NCBI GenBank assembly: GCA_965371945.1
Contig: CBDVAK010000105.1
Span: 1-11,025 of the forward strand
Reading direction: 5' to 3'
Origin: CBDVAK01 sp965371945
GTDB lineage: Bacteria > Pseudomonadota > Gammaproteobacteria > Competibacterales > JAHEDQ01
Length of the DNA stretch: 11,025 nucleotides
Below the pieces are notes generated by a model. The model saw only the letters and a list, made by a program, of their open reading frames with translations, did not search any database and had not been told where the DNA came from. Shown here piece after piece: positions 1 through 6,672 of the stretch. The stretch's first letter is position 1, and the number at the start of each line of letters is the position of its first letter. Position numbers and translations under genes: made by a program.

Positions 1-963
1 TTTGGCGACACCGTACCCGAACTGGTGTCCATGGCCGATACTGAGGAGTTGGAGCGGTTCGACCTTGCCGTGCCGGTGCCACTGTACGTGCGTTTCAAGG
101 CACGCGGGGCTCCGATCGTGGGTACTACATTGGATTATTTCGAATTTCGGGGGCTCGAACTGGCGCAGGGGCGCAATCTCGCGATGCTCGGGGAGTGCGT
201 GCTGGGCGCCCGCGTTGCCGCATCGCTGGGTCTCAGACCCGGTGATACTTTGCTGTCATCCCCGGAGACCCTGTTCGATCTGGCCGGGGTCTACCCTCTG
301 AAGATGAAGGTGGTGGGGATACTTGAATCTTCACATAGCGCCGATGACCTGGCCGTGTTCGTCGATCTCAAAACCACCTGGGTCATACACGGGCTGATGC
401 ATGGTCATGCGGACCTGAGCCGGGTGACCGACCCCACCCTGGTCATGGAGCGCTCTGGCGGCAACGTCACCGCAACCGCCAAGATCACCGAATACACCGA
501 GATCACGCCGGACAATATCGACAGCTTCCATGTCCACGGCGACCCCGCCGGCTATCCGCTCACAGCACTCATCGCGTTGCCCTATGACGAGCGGTCGGGT
601 GCCATCCTGCGCGGGCGTTTCGTCGGTGGCGAACAGACTCGCCAGATCGTGGTCCCCGGAGACGTGGTGGAGGGCCTGCTGGCCAATATCTTCCGGATCA
701 GGAACGTCCTCGACGCGGTCATCCTGGTGGTGGGACTTGCTACCATACTGGCCCTGGTGCTGGTGTTCGCCCTGTCGTTGCGTCTGCGCCAGCGTGAGAT
801 CCAGACCATCTTCAGGCTCGGTGGCAGCCGCTCGACCATCGCACGGTTTCTGGGCGCTGAGATCGCGATCATCGTCGCGGCCTCGGCCGTTGTCATACTG
901 CTGCTGCTCGCCGTGGTGGAGCGTTACGACGAGTGGCTGGTGAGATTCCTGTTTATCCGCTGA
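1..963 (+). CDS. FtsX/MacB-type ABC transporter permease, 5' end outside window
   Basis: The frame is open from base 1 to the TGA at 961-963 (320 residues visible), so the gene starts upstream of the window and the in-frame GTG at 25 is probably not its start. The visible protein has a long soluble, presumably periplasmic region (about residues 1-230). Two hydrophobic helices follow, at about 237-260 and 284-306 of the visible part. The polar stretch between them has the character of the FtsX family loop (LRLRQREIQTIFRLGGSR, like the 'REIGIRKALGA' loop of MacB). MacB-type permeases normally have three helices after the periplasmic domain; here the protein ends soon after the second. The periplasmic part has histidine clusters (HGLMHGHAD, FHVHGD). 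A binding-protein gene follows 17 nt downstream, so the two are likely co-transcribed; the partner ATPase would lie upstream. FtsX-fold permease is fairly sure; the substrate is unknown, with a metal inferred from the neighbour. Confidence 0.82.
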   Translation, partial: FGDTVPELVSMADTEELERFDLAVPVPLYVRFKARGAPIVGTTLDYFEFRGLELAQGRNLAMLGECVLGARVAASLGLRPGDTLLSSPETLFDLAGVYPLKMKVVGILESSHSADDLAVFVDLKTTWVIHGLMHGHADLSRVTDPTLVMERSGGNVTATAKITEYTEITPDNIDSFHVHGDPAGYPLTALIALPYDERSGAILRGRFVGGEQTRQIVVPGDVVEGLLANIFRIRNVLDAVILVVGLATILALVLVFALSLRLRQREIQTIFRLGGSRSTIARFLGAEIAIIVAASAVVILLLLAVVERYDEWLVRFLFIR

Positions 964-980
964 CCGTCGGGAGTGCCGAC

Positions 981-1886
981 ATGCCTAGAATCAAACCCGG
1001 GCCGGGTCCGCAGCTCGCGGTACTGTTGCTGGTTTGTGTGCTGGCGCCGCAATCGTACGGTGCCGGCAAACTCAAGGTCTACACGGTCAACTATCCACTT
1101 GCGTACTTTGCCGAGCGCATTGCCGGGGACCAGGCCGAGGTGGTGTTTCCAGTCCCGGCCGGAGTGGACCCGGCGTTCTGGATGCCGGACACCGCTACTG
1201 TCGGTGCCTATCAGGGTGCGGACCTGATCCTGCTCAATGGCGCGGGCTACGCCAAATGGCTCACCAGGGTCAGCTTGCCACGCGCCCGCCTGGTGGATAC
1301 CTCACGCGGGTTCAAGGACGACTACATCCCGGCCGAAGGTGCGCTCACCCACAGTCACGGCCAGAGCGGCAAACACTCCCACAGCGGCACAGCTTTCACC
1401 ACCTGGCTGGATTTAGGGCAGGCGGTTCAGCAGGCCGAGGCCGTCGCCACGGCCCTGGCGCGCAAGCGCCCGCAGGCGCAGGAGGAGTTTGCCGCCAACC
1501 TGGCGGGCCTGAAAGTCGACTTGCTGGCACTGGACAGACGCATCGCCGGGATCACCGCGCCACACCCGCACCGTCCGCTGCTGGCGTCACACCTGATCTA
1601 CCAATACCTGGCACGGCGCTATGGTCTGAATCTCGAAAGCGTGATGTGGGAGCCGGACGAGATGCCCGATGAGGCCCAGTGGGCCGATATCGCCCGAATA
1701 CTGGAACGGCACCCGGCTCGATGGATGATTTGGGAATCGACCCCCCTTAGCGAAAGCGTCGAGCGACTGCGTGGCCTTGGTATTCAAAGCATAGTATTCG
1801 ACCCCGGTGCCAATCGCTCCGACAGCGGTGATTTTCTCAGCGTGATGACGGAAAACATACGAAACCTGGAACAGGCCTATCGATGA
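981..1886 (+). CDS. Periplasmic metal-type (ZnuA/TroA-like) ABC substrate-binding protein
   Basis: 301 residues. I chose the ATG at 981 because it follows a GGGAG ribosome site (970-974) and begins directly with a Sec signal peptide: hydrophobic core LAVLLLVCVLA, likely cleavage after about residue 27-29. An earlier in-frame start at 933 would overlap the permease gene and bury the signal. The mature protein resembles the cluster A-I/ZnuA fold: KVYTVNYPLAYFAERIAGD near the N-terminus, ADLILLNGAGYAKW (80-93), a helix beginning SHLIYQYLARRYGL (203-216), and IVFDPGA (271-277). Of the four canonical ligands, the third His (H204) and final Asp (D274) have counterparts. The first (usually P-H-x-x-x-x-P) is DPAFW and the second (usually H-x-W-L) is TTWLD, so both histidines appear to be missing. 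A His-rich loop (H124, H126, H132, H134) sits where zinc-binding ZnuA proteins carry one. Role in metal capture is likely by family; the ligand is uncertain. Confidence 0.85.
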   Translation: MPRIKPGPGPQLAVLLLVCVLAPQSYGAGKLKVYTVNYPLAYFAERIAGDQAEVVFPVPAGVDPAFWMPDTATVGAYQGADLILLNGAGYAKWLTRVSLPRARLVDTSRGFKDDYIPAEGALTHSHGQSGKHSHSGTAFTTWLDLGQAVQQAEAVATALARKRPQAQEEFAANLAGLKVDLLALDRRIAGITAPHPHRPLLASHLIYQYLARRYGLNLESVMWEPDEMPDEAQWADIARILERHPARWMIWESTPLSESVERLRGLGIQSIVFDPGANRSDSGDFLSVMTENIRNLEQAYR

Positions 1887-1989
1887 GAAACCCGAGAGGG
1901 CTGGAGCCTGTAGGCCCGTCAGAAGTGAGGCTGTCATGAATCGGGCGAGGCCGCCGTGGATGCGGTGGCTGGGTGGCAAGGACTTCTGC

Positions 1990-2017
1990 TTGCATGAAAC
2001 ATACAGAGCTGTATGAT
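1990..2017 (+). promoter_or_regulatory. Candidate sigma-70 promoter for the outer-membrane protein gene
   Basis: TTGCAT (1990-1995, three of six matches to TTGACA), a 16-nt spacer and TATGAT (2012-2017, five of six matches to TATAAT). It sits in the only AT-richer stretch of the 219-nt gap between the binding-protein and outer-membrane protein genes. It would give a leader of roughly 80 nt before the ATG at 2106. The weak -35 element would fit an activated or regulated promoter. This is a consensus match by eye only. Confidence 0.35.
2000..2015. promoter_or_regulatory. Inverted repeat, possible operator
   Basis: CATACAG (2000-2006), AG, CTGTATG (2009-2015): two perfect 7-bp arms around a 2-bp centre. 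It lies in the spacer of the candidate promoter and overlaps its -10 element, which is where a repressor would block polymerase. A second, weaker repeat, ATGAT-N6-ATCAT (2013-2028), overlaps its right arm. It does not look like a Zur, Fur or LexA box. The regulator is unknown. Confidence 0.4.
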
Positions 2018-2105
2018 CAGCATATCATCTCGATTGGTCGCGCAGCCCGAGCCGGATTCACCGCCGATGCCTGCCCTGATAGACTGGCCGTGCCGAGGAG
2101 TTGAA

Positions 2106-2873
2106 ATGAACGCTGCCAAGTCCACCATTCGCGCCACGTTTTGCAGCCTCGCGTTGCTGCTGGCCGGCAATTTCTGCGCGGTCGCGGAAGAGTCGGACGA
2201 GTGGAAGTTCGAGCTCTCCCCGCTGTTTCTGTGGGGGATCAGCCTCCACGGTTCATCGACGATCGGCACCGAAACCGTGCCGTTGGATATCAATTTCAAG
2301 GACAACATTTTTACAAACCTGGCGGGGGTCCTGACCGCCCATTTCGAGGCGCGCAAGGGCCGATGGGGTGGTTTTGCGGAGATCCAGTACGTAGACCTCG
2401 AACCTTCCGCCAAGATCAACAATCTGTTATCTGCCGACATCAGTATTATCAACAAGCTCGGCGAACTGGGTGGCGTCTACCGCTTCTATGGTGAGCCGCG
2501 GCACGGCGTAGAAGTACTGGCGGGTGTACGTGGTTACGGAGTCGACCTTGGCGTGTCACTGGACCCCGGACCGCAGATCGCGAGCATCAACGAGTCCTGG
2601 GCTGATGGATTTGTCGGTGCACGGGTGTTTTGGGGACTGTCGCCGAAATGGACCTTTATCGGCCGTGCGGATGTCGGTGGTGGCCCCATCGGTCAGTCCA
2701 ATTTTGTCTGGAACGTTGCGGCAATATTTGACTACCGCTTCAACGATCTGGTGTCGGCATTTGTCGGTTATCGGGCGCTGGGTGTCGACTACGAGACAGG
2801 CAGCGGCTCGAATCATTTCGAGTGGGACATCATCCAGCAGGGACCGTTGGCTGCTGTCAATTTCTACTGGTAA
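2106..2873 (+). CDS. Secreted outer-membrane beta-barrel protein, function unknown
   Basis: 255 residues. The ATG at 2106 is preceded by GAGGAG (2096-2101) at good spacing and opens a Sec signal peptide (hydrophobic TFCSLALLLAG, cleavage likely after AVA at residue 27). A longer in-frame start at 2013 has no comparable signal. The mature part (about 228 residues) alternates polar and aromatic/hydrophobic residues in short strands, for example WKFELSPLFLWGISLHG, GGFAEIQYVDLEP, GEPRHGVEVLAGVRGYGVDL and FIGRADVGGGPIG. It ends in AAVNFYW; a terminal aromatic residue is the usual beta-barrel assembly signal. Size suits an 8- to 10-strand barrel. I do not recognise a specific family, and there is no lipobox. 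The gene stands alone behind its own candidate promoter; a link to the metal-type ABC genes upstream is possible but not shown. Confidence 0.8.
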   Translation: MNAAKSTIRATFCSLALLLAGNFCAVAEESDEWKFELSPLFLWGISLHGSSTIGTETVPLDINFKDNIFTNLAGVLTAHFEARKGRWGGFAEIQYVDLEPSAKINNLLSADISIINKLGELGGVYRFYGEPRHGVEVLAGVRGYGVDLGVSLDPGPQIASINESWADGFVGARVFWGLSPKWTFIGRADVGGGPIGQSNFVWNVAAIFDYRFNDLVSAFVGYRALGVDYETGSGSNHFEWDIIQQGPLAAVNFYW

Positions 2874-2888
2874 CAGCTACAGGGCGTG

Positions 2889-2975
2889 CTATGACCGGAC
2901 TGTATCTGTACCGATGTGCTCGACCCGCTGGCAATCGTCGTGCTCGAAGATCTCCCTGACCTTATCGGACGGCAT
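2889..2975 (-). CDS. Doubtful 28-residue ORF downstream of the purine operon
   Basis: ATG at 2975, TAG at 2889-2891. The encoded peptide is charged (begins MPSDKVREIFEHDD, contains one Cys, ends DTVRS). The frame is open for 16 further codons upstream of the ATG to a TGA at 3024-3026, without another usual start. Third codon positions are mostly G or C, as in the neighbouring genes. The only ribosome-site-like bases are a weak GAG just before the start. It lies 68 nt beyond the stop of the last permease on the same strand. It may be a small protein, the relic of a lost gene or chance; I do not recognise it. Confidence 0.15.
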   Translation of the reverse strand: MPSDKVREIFEHDDCQRVEHIGTDTVRS

Positions 2976-3026
2976 GGTCTCGTCGTCTTCCCGAGGGCGG
3001 GGTGCGTCTGCGGTTTGCGTTATTCA

Positions 3027-3050
3027 CGCCTGCCTCTCCATGCTCAGGCG
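3027..3050. repeat. Weak inverted repeat at the end of the purine operon
   Basis: CGCCTG (3027-3032) and CAGGCG (3045-3050) form 6-bp arms around a 12-nt loop that overlaps the stop codon of the last permease gene. No T-run follows on either strand, so it is not a standard intrinsic terminator. It could stabilise the 3' end of the minus-strand mRNA. Nothing better is visible in the convergent gap 2874-3043. Confidence 0.25.
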
Positions 3051-3967
3051 GAGGGATGGTACGCCTTGCCCAGTGAGGCAGGCGAGTTGAGACGAACGGT
3101 GCTGATGTTGCGGGAAATCAGCACCAGTACCAGGATGGTGGCCAGGTACGGCAGGGTGGACAATAGTTGTGCTGGAATATCGACCCCCAGCCCCTGGATG
3201 TGAAACTGCAAGATGGTGACCCCGCCGAACAGGTAGGCCCCGAGCATGACCCGGCCAGGCCGCCAGGTCGAGAAAACCACCAGCGCGAGCGCGATCCAGC
3301 CGCGTCCGGCAGTCATACCCTCAACCCATAGCGGGGTGTAGACCAGCGCCAGATAGGCACCCCCCAGGCCAGCCATGGCACCGCCGAACAACACGGCGAG
3401 ATAGCGGATCAGTATCACCGGATAGCCGATTGCATGGGCGGATTCGGGTGCCTCGCCTACGCCACGTAACAGCAATCCCAATTTGGAACGATACAAAAAC
3501 CAGCTCACCATCAGTAGCATCAGAAAAGAGAAATAGAGCAGGGGGTCCAGCGAAAACAGCATCGGACCAATGATCGGGAGTCCGCTGAGCAACGGAATGT
3601 GTAGCGGCGCCATGCCGTCCAGCGACACGCTGGTGTAATCCAGCCCGATATAGGCGCTGGCACCGACGCCGAAAATAGTCAGGGCCAGACCCGATGCCAC
3701 CTGGTTGGCCTGGAAGGTCAGGGTCAGCACCCCGAATATCAACGACATGGCTGCGCCCGCAAGCACCGCCACCAGCACTCCCAGCCACAGATTGCCGCTG
3801 TCCGCGGCCACGGCAAACCCGGACACCGCGCCGATCAGCATCATCCCCTCGACGCCCAGATTGAGAACCCCGGATTTCTCGGTAACCAGTTCTCCCAGTG
3901 CCGCGAACACCAACGGCGTGCCCGCCCCCAGGGTGGCGATCACGATGGCAATCAGTGTTTCGCTCAC
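3044..3967 (-). CDS. ABC transporter permease, BMP/nucleoside importer family (NupQ/BmpC-like)
   Basis: 307 residues, about eight to ten hydrophobic helices, with the short N-terminal region typical of the smaller permease in this family (BPD_transp_2 fold). The family signature EKSGVLNLGVEGMMLIGA lies at about residues 30-47. It should form the inner-membrane channel as a heterodimer with the larger permease encoded just upstream, powered by the double ATPase. The start is GTG at 3967; it overlaps the TGA of the preceding gene by 4 nt (GTGA) and is preceded by GGGGGAG. The closest upstream ATG runs into a stop after two codons, which supports the GTG. Translational coupling is therefore very likely. 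Substrate is inferred from linkage to xanthine dehydrogenase and 5-hydroxyisourate hydrolase genes: purine nucleosides or bases. It is the last clear gene of the operon. Confidence 0.92.
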   Translation of the reverse strand: MSETLIAIVIATLGAGTPLVFAALGELVTEKSGVLNLGVEGMMLIGAVSGFAVAADSGNLWLGVLVAVLAGAAMSLIFGVLTLTFQANQVASGLALTIFGVGASAYIGLDYTSVSLDGMAPLHIPLLSGLPIIGPMLFSLDPLLYFSFLMLLMVSWFLYRSKLGLLLRGVGEAPESAHAIGYPVILIRYLAVLFGGAMAGLGGAYLALVYTPLWVEGMTAGRGWIALALVVFSTWRPGRVMLGAYLFGGVTILQFHIQGLGVDIPAQLLSTLPYLATILVLVLISRNISTVRLNSPASLGKAYHPSA

Positions 3968-5055
3968 GACATGCTCCCCCGAGCCGCACTCACCGTGGCC
4001 ACCTGCGTGCGAATGCGGAAATTGATAAACAGGTCGGATGCCAGCAGATAGAACAGCAATGCGCCCTGGAACACGCCGGTGATTGCCGAGGGCAGCCCCA
4101 GGTCCATCTGCGCAGCCTCGCCACCCAGATACAGCAGCGACATCAACAGGCTGGCCAGGAGGATGCCGACCGGGTGCAGGCGGCCCACGAAGGCGACGAT
4201 GATGGCGGCATAGCCATAGCCCGGCGAGATCGAGGGCAGCAACTGACCGATCGGCCCCGATACTTCGCCGAGACCGGCGATGCCGGCCGCCGCCCCGCCG
4301 ATCAGCAGCCCGGTCCAGATCATGCGGGCGCGACTGAAGCCGGCGTAGCGGGCGCCGGTCTCGGCCAGTCCCGCCACCTGCATCTGATAGCCCATGAAGC
4401 TCTTGCGCACGAACACCCAGGCCAGCGCCACCACCGCCAGTGCGATCAACACACCCAGGTGCAGACGCGTGTCCTCGAGCAGAATCGGCATCGTGGCGGC
4501 TTCGCTGAACAGGCGCGATTCCGGAAAGTTGAAACCCTCGGGATCGCGCAAGGGGCCGGTTACCAGATAGCTCAGGATCAGTATGGCGACATAGTTGAGC
4601 ATCAGACTGACCAGGATCTCGTTGGTATTGAAACGTGCTCGCAGCAGCGCCGGTATCGAGGCCCAGAACATGCCACCGAGCGCCCCGGCGACGATCATCC
4701 CCGGCAACAGCCAGCGACTTTCCGATTCGTAGAATGCCAGCGCCAGAGCGCCGCCCGCGATGGCCCCGAAGGTGAGTTGACCCTCGGCGCCGATGTTCCA
4801 GACATTGGCGCGAAAGCCGATCGCCAGCCCGACCGCGATCAGCGCCAATGGTGCCGCTTTGACCGCCAGTTCGCCGACTCCGTACAGATCGTCGACCGGT
4901 GCGATGAAAAAGGCATGGAAGGTGTCGACCGGGTTCATCCCCAGCAAGGCGGAGAATACGAAACCGGTGACCAGCATCAGGCCGACCGCGATCAGCGGTG
5001 ACAGCCAGCCCATCAGCCTCGATGGCTGTGGTCTCGGTTCGATCTTAAGGCGCAT
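3964..5055 (-). CDS. ABC transporter permease, BMP/nucleoside importer family (NupP-like, larger subunit)
   Basis: 363 residues with a cytoplasmic N-terminal tail of about 15 residues, then multiple hydrophobic helices. The family hallmark FRANVWNIGAEGQLTFGA lies at about residues 81-98, followed by further helices including SPGYGYAAIIVAFVGRLHPVG. It is the larger of the two permeases of a nucleoside-type importer (relatives: B. subtilis NupP/NupQ, Treponema PnrD/PnrE, BmpB/BmpC). The ATG at 5055 lies inside the end of the ATPase gene (11-nt overlap) and has GGAGAG upstream, so coupled translation is expected. The 3' end overlaps the next permease by 4 nt. Family assignment is firm; a purine substrate is inferred from the operon. 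Confidence 0.92.
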   Translation of the reverse strand: MRLKIEPRPQPSRLMGWLSPLIAVGLMLVTGFVFSALLGMNPVDTFHAFFIAPVDDLYGVGELAVKAAPLALIAVGLAIGFRANVWNIGAEGQLTFGAIAGGALALAFYESESRWLLPGMIVAGALGGMFWASIPALLRARFNTNEILVSLMLNYVAILILSYLVTGPLRDPEGFNFPESRLFSEAATMPILLEDTRLHLGVLIALAVVALAWVFVRKSFMGYQMQVAGLAETGARYAGFSRARMIWTGLLIGGAAAGIAGLGEVSGPIGQLLPSISPGYGYAAIIVAFVGRLHPVGILLASLLMSLLYLGGEAAQMDLGLPSAITGVFQGALLFYLLASDLFINFRIRTQVATVSAARGSMS

Positions 5056-6622
5056 CAGGGCTCTCCACGGCTGGCAGGGGCTCGTCTTCCGCTCCCGGAA
5101 ACATCCCGCTCATCCATAGCCCGATCTCTTCCTGGTTGGTGTTTTCCATGTCCTTGACGGGGGACAGCCGCCCGCCGGCGATGACGGCGATGCGGTCACA
5201 GATCTCACACAATTCTTCCAGCTCTTCGGATATCACCAGCACCGCGACACCTTCGTTGCGCAGATCGATCAGGGCCTGGCGGATGGCGGCGGCAGCGCCG
5301 ACGTCGACACCCCAGGTCGGCTGGGCCGCGATCATCACGCGTGGCTTTTGCAGGATTTCCCGGCCGACGATGAACTTCTGCAGGTTGCCACCGGACAGAC
5401 TTTTGGCGGCAGCATCGACCCCACCGCAGCGCACGTCGAAATCCTTGATACAGCGTTCCGCGAAGCTGCGAACCTGTGTATTGCGGATCAGGCCAAGTTT
5501 CACCATGCCGCCACGGTGAGCGGTAAGCAGCGCATTGTCGGCCAGTGACATCGCCGGAATTGCCCCGCGCCCCAGCCGTTCTTCCGGGACGAAGCACAAG
5601 CCGAGATCACGCCGCGCCGCAGCATCGAGGTGACCGACCGAGCGGCCTTCGATGTGGATCGCGTAGGTCTGGTGTTTCTCCAGAGGTTGTTCCCCGCTGA
5701 GAGCGGCGAGCAGTTCCTGCTGTCCGTTTCCGGATATGCCCGCGATTCCCAGGATCTCACCGGAGTGAACGGTGAGGTGTATGTCCTTGAGATCGGTGCC
5801 GAACGGGTCGTCGGAAAGCCGTGAAAGGCCTGCCACCACCAGGCGTGGATCGCCACCACTGGCGGCTGCGGTGTGATGGCACTCGGGCAGGTCACCGCCG
5901 ATCATCATGGCCGCCAGACTGGAGGCGGTCTCCTGCCGCGGATCGGCATCACCGGTGACTTTGCCGCCTCGCATCACGGTCGCTTTGTGGCACAGTTCGC
6001 GAATTTCCTCGAGCTTGTGGCTGATATAGAGAATGCTGCAGCCTTCATCGGACAGCCGCCGCAGGGTCTCGAACAGTTTGCGAACCGCCTGGGGCGTCAG
6101 CACCGAGGTGGGTTCATCCATGATCAGCAGCCTGGGGTCCTGTAGCAGGCAGCGAACGATTTCCACGCGCTGGCGCTCACCCACTGACAACGAGTGCACC
6201 AGGCGGCGCGGGTCCAGCGGCAATCCGTAACGTTCGGAGACCTCCCGAATCCGTTTTGCCAGCCGCTCCAGATCGAAACGGCCTTCTATCGCCAGCGCGA
6301 TGTTTTCCACCACGGTAAGGGTTTCGAACAGCGAAAAGTGCTGGAATACCATGCCGATGCCCAGTCGCCTGGCCTGTGCGGGGTTGGCGACTGTTACCAC
6401 CTCGCCGTTCCACAACACTTCACCGCGGTCGGCTTTGGTCACGCCGTAGATGATCTTCATCAGCGTGCTCTTGCCGGCGCCGTTTTCGCCCAATATCGCG
6501 TGTATCTCCCCCGGCAGCACCTCGAGATCGACGCCGTCGTTGGCAACCACCGAGGGGTAGATTTTGGTGATATCCCGCAATTCCAGCCGTGCCACGCCGG
6601 AATCCGGTTGCTCGACACTCAT
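5045..6622 (-). CDS. Double-domain ABC transporter ATPase, BMP/nucleoside importer family (NupO-like)
   Basis: 525 residues with two nucleotide-binding domains. Domain 1 is complete: Walker A GENGAGKST (45-53), Q-loop Q94, signature LSVGERQRVEIVR (145-157), Walker B LLIMDEPT (165-172), switch H202. Domain 2 is degenerate: the Walker A position reads GISGNGQQE (295-303) with no Gly-Lys-Ser/Thr, the Walker B position reads VMIAAQPTWGVD (429-440) without the Asp-Glu pair, and the switch reads SEEL, but the signature LSGGNLQK (409-416) is intact. This asymmetry is normal for the sugar/nucleoside ATPases of this family. The protein would energise the two permeases encoded downstream, the first of which starts 11 nt inside this gene. 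It begins 50 nt after xdhB at an ATG without an obvious ribosome site. The frame is open upstream of that ATG but offers no better start. The operon context suggests purine import. Confidence 0.93.
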   Translation of the reverse strand: MSVEQPDSGVARLELRDITKIYPSVVANDGVDLEVLPGEIHAILGENGAGKSTLMKIIYGVTKADRGEVLWNGEVVTVANPAQARRLGIGMVFQHFSLFETLTVVENIALAIEGRFDLERLAKRIREVSERYGLPLDPRRLVHSLSVGERQRVEIVRCLLQDPRLLIMDEPTSVLTPQAVRKLFETLRRLSDEGCSILYISHKLEEIRELCHKATVMRGGKVTGDADPRQETASSLAAMMIGGDLPECHHTAAASGGDPRLVVAGLSRLSDDPFGTDLKDIHLTVHSGEILGIAGISGNGQQELLAALSGEQPLEKHQTYAIHIEGRSVGHLDAAARRDLGLCFVPEERLGRGAIPAMSLADNALLTAHRGGMVKLGLIRNTQVRSFAERCIKDFDVRCGGVDAAAKSLSGGNLQKFIVGREILQKPRVMIAAQPTWGVDVGAAAAIRQALIDLRNEGVAVLVISEELEELCEICDRIAVIAGGRLSPVKDMENTNQEEIGLWMSGMFPGAEDEPLPAVESPDAP

Positions 6623-6672
6623 GTTGTCATGGCCATAGCTCTGTTCCCGCGTTGTTTGCGATGCTTCATGTT

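Noticed and set aside
933..980. Upstream start extending the binding protein by 16 residues
   Set aside because: It would overlap the permease gene and place a polar leader ahead of the signal peptide; the ATG at 981 has a good ribosome site.
1887..1999. Tiny frames after the binding protein (ATG at 1883, 18 codons; ATG at 1936, 26 codons)
   Set aside because: Very short, no ribosome sites, composition not convincing. GGGC/GCCC stem possibilities at about 1898-1917 lack a T-run, so no terminator is called.
2013..2105. Upstream start extending the outer-membrane protein by 31 residues
   Set aside because: It begins inside the candidate promoter/inverted repeat and hides the signal peptide; the ATG at 2106 has GAGGAG.
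3898..5001. Long plus-strand frame (367 codons) opposite the larger permease
   Set aside because: The translated product is a Gln/Arg/His/Asp-rich string typical of an antisense frame, while the opposite strand encodes a clear membrane permease.
5045..6622. Loss of catalytic residues in the second ATPase domain as a sign of gene decay
   Set aside because: A degenerate second nucleotide-binding domain is common in this ATPase family, and the frame is intact.
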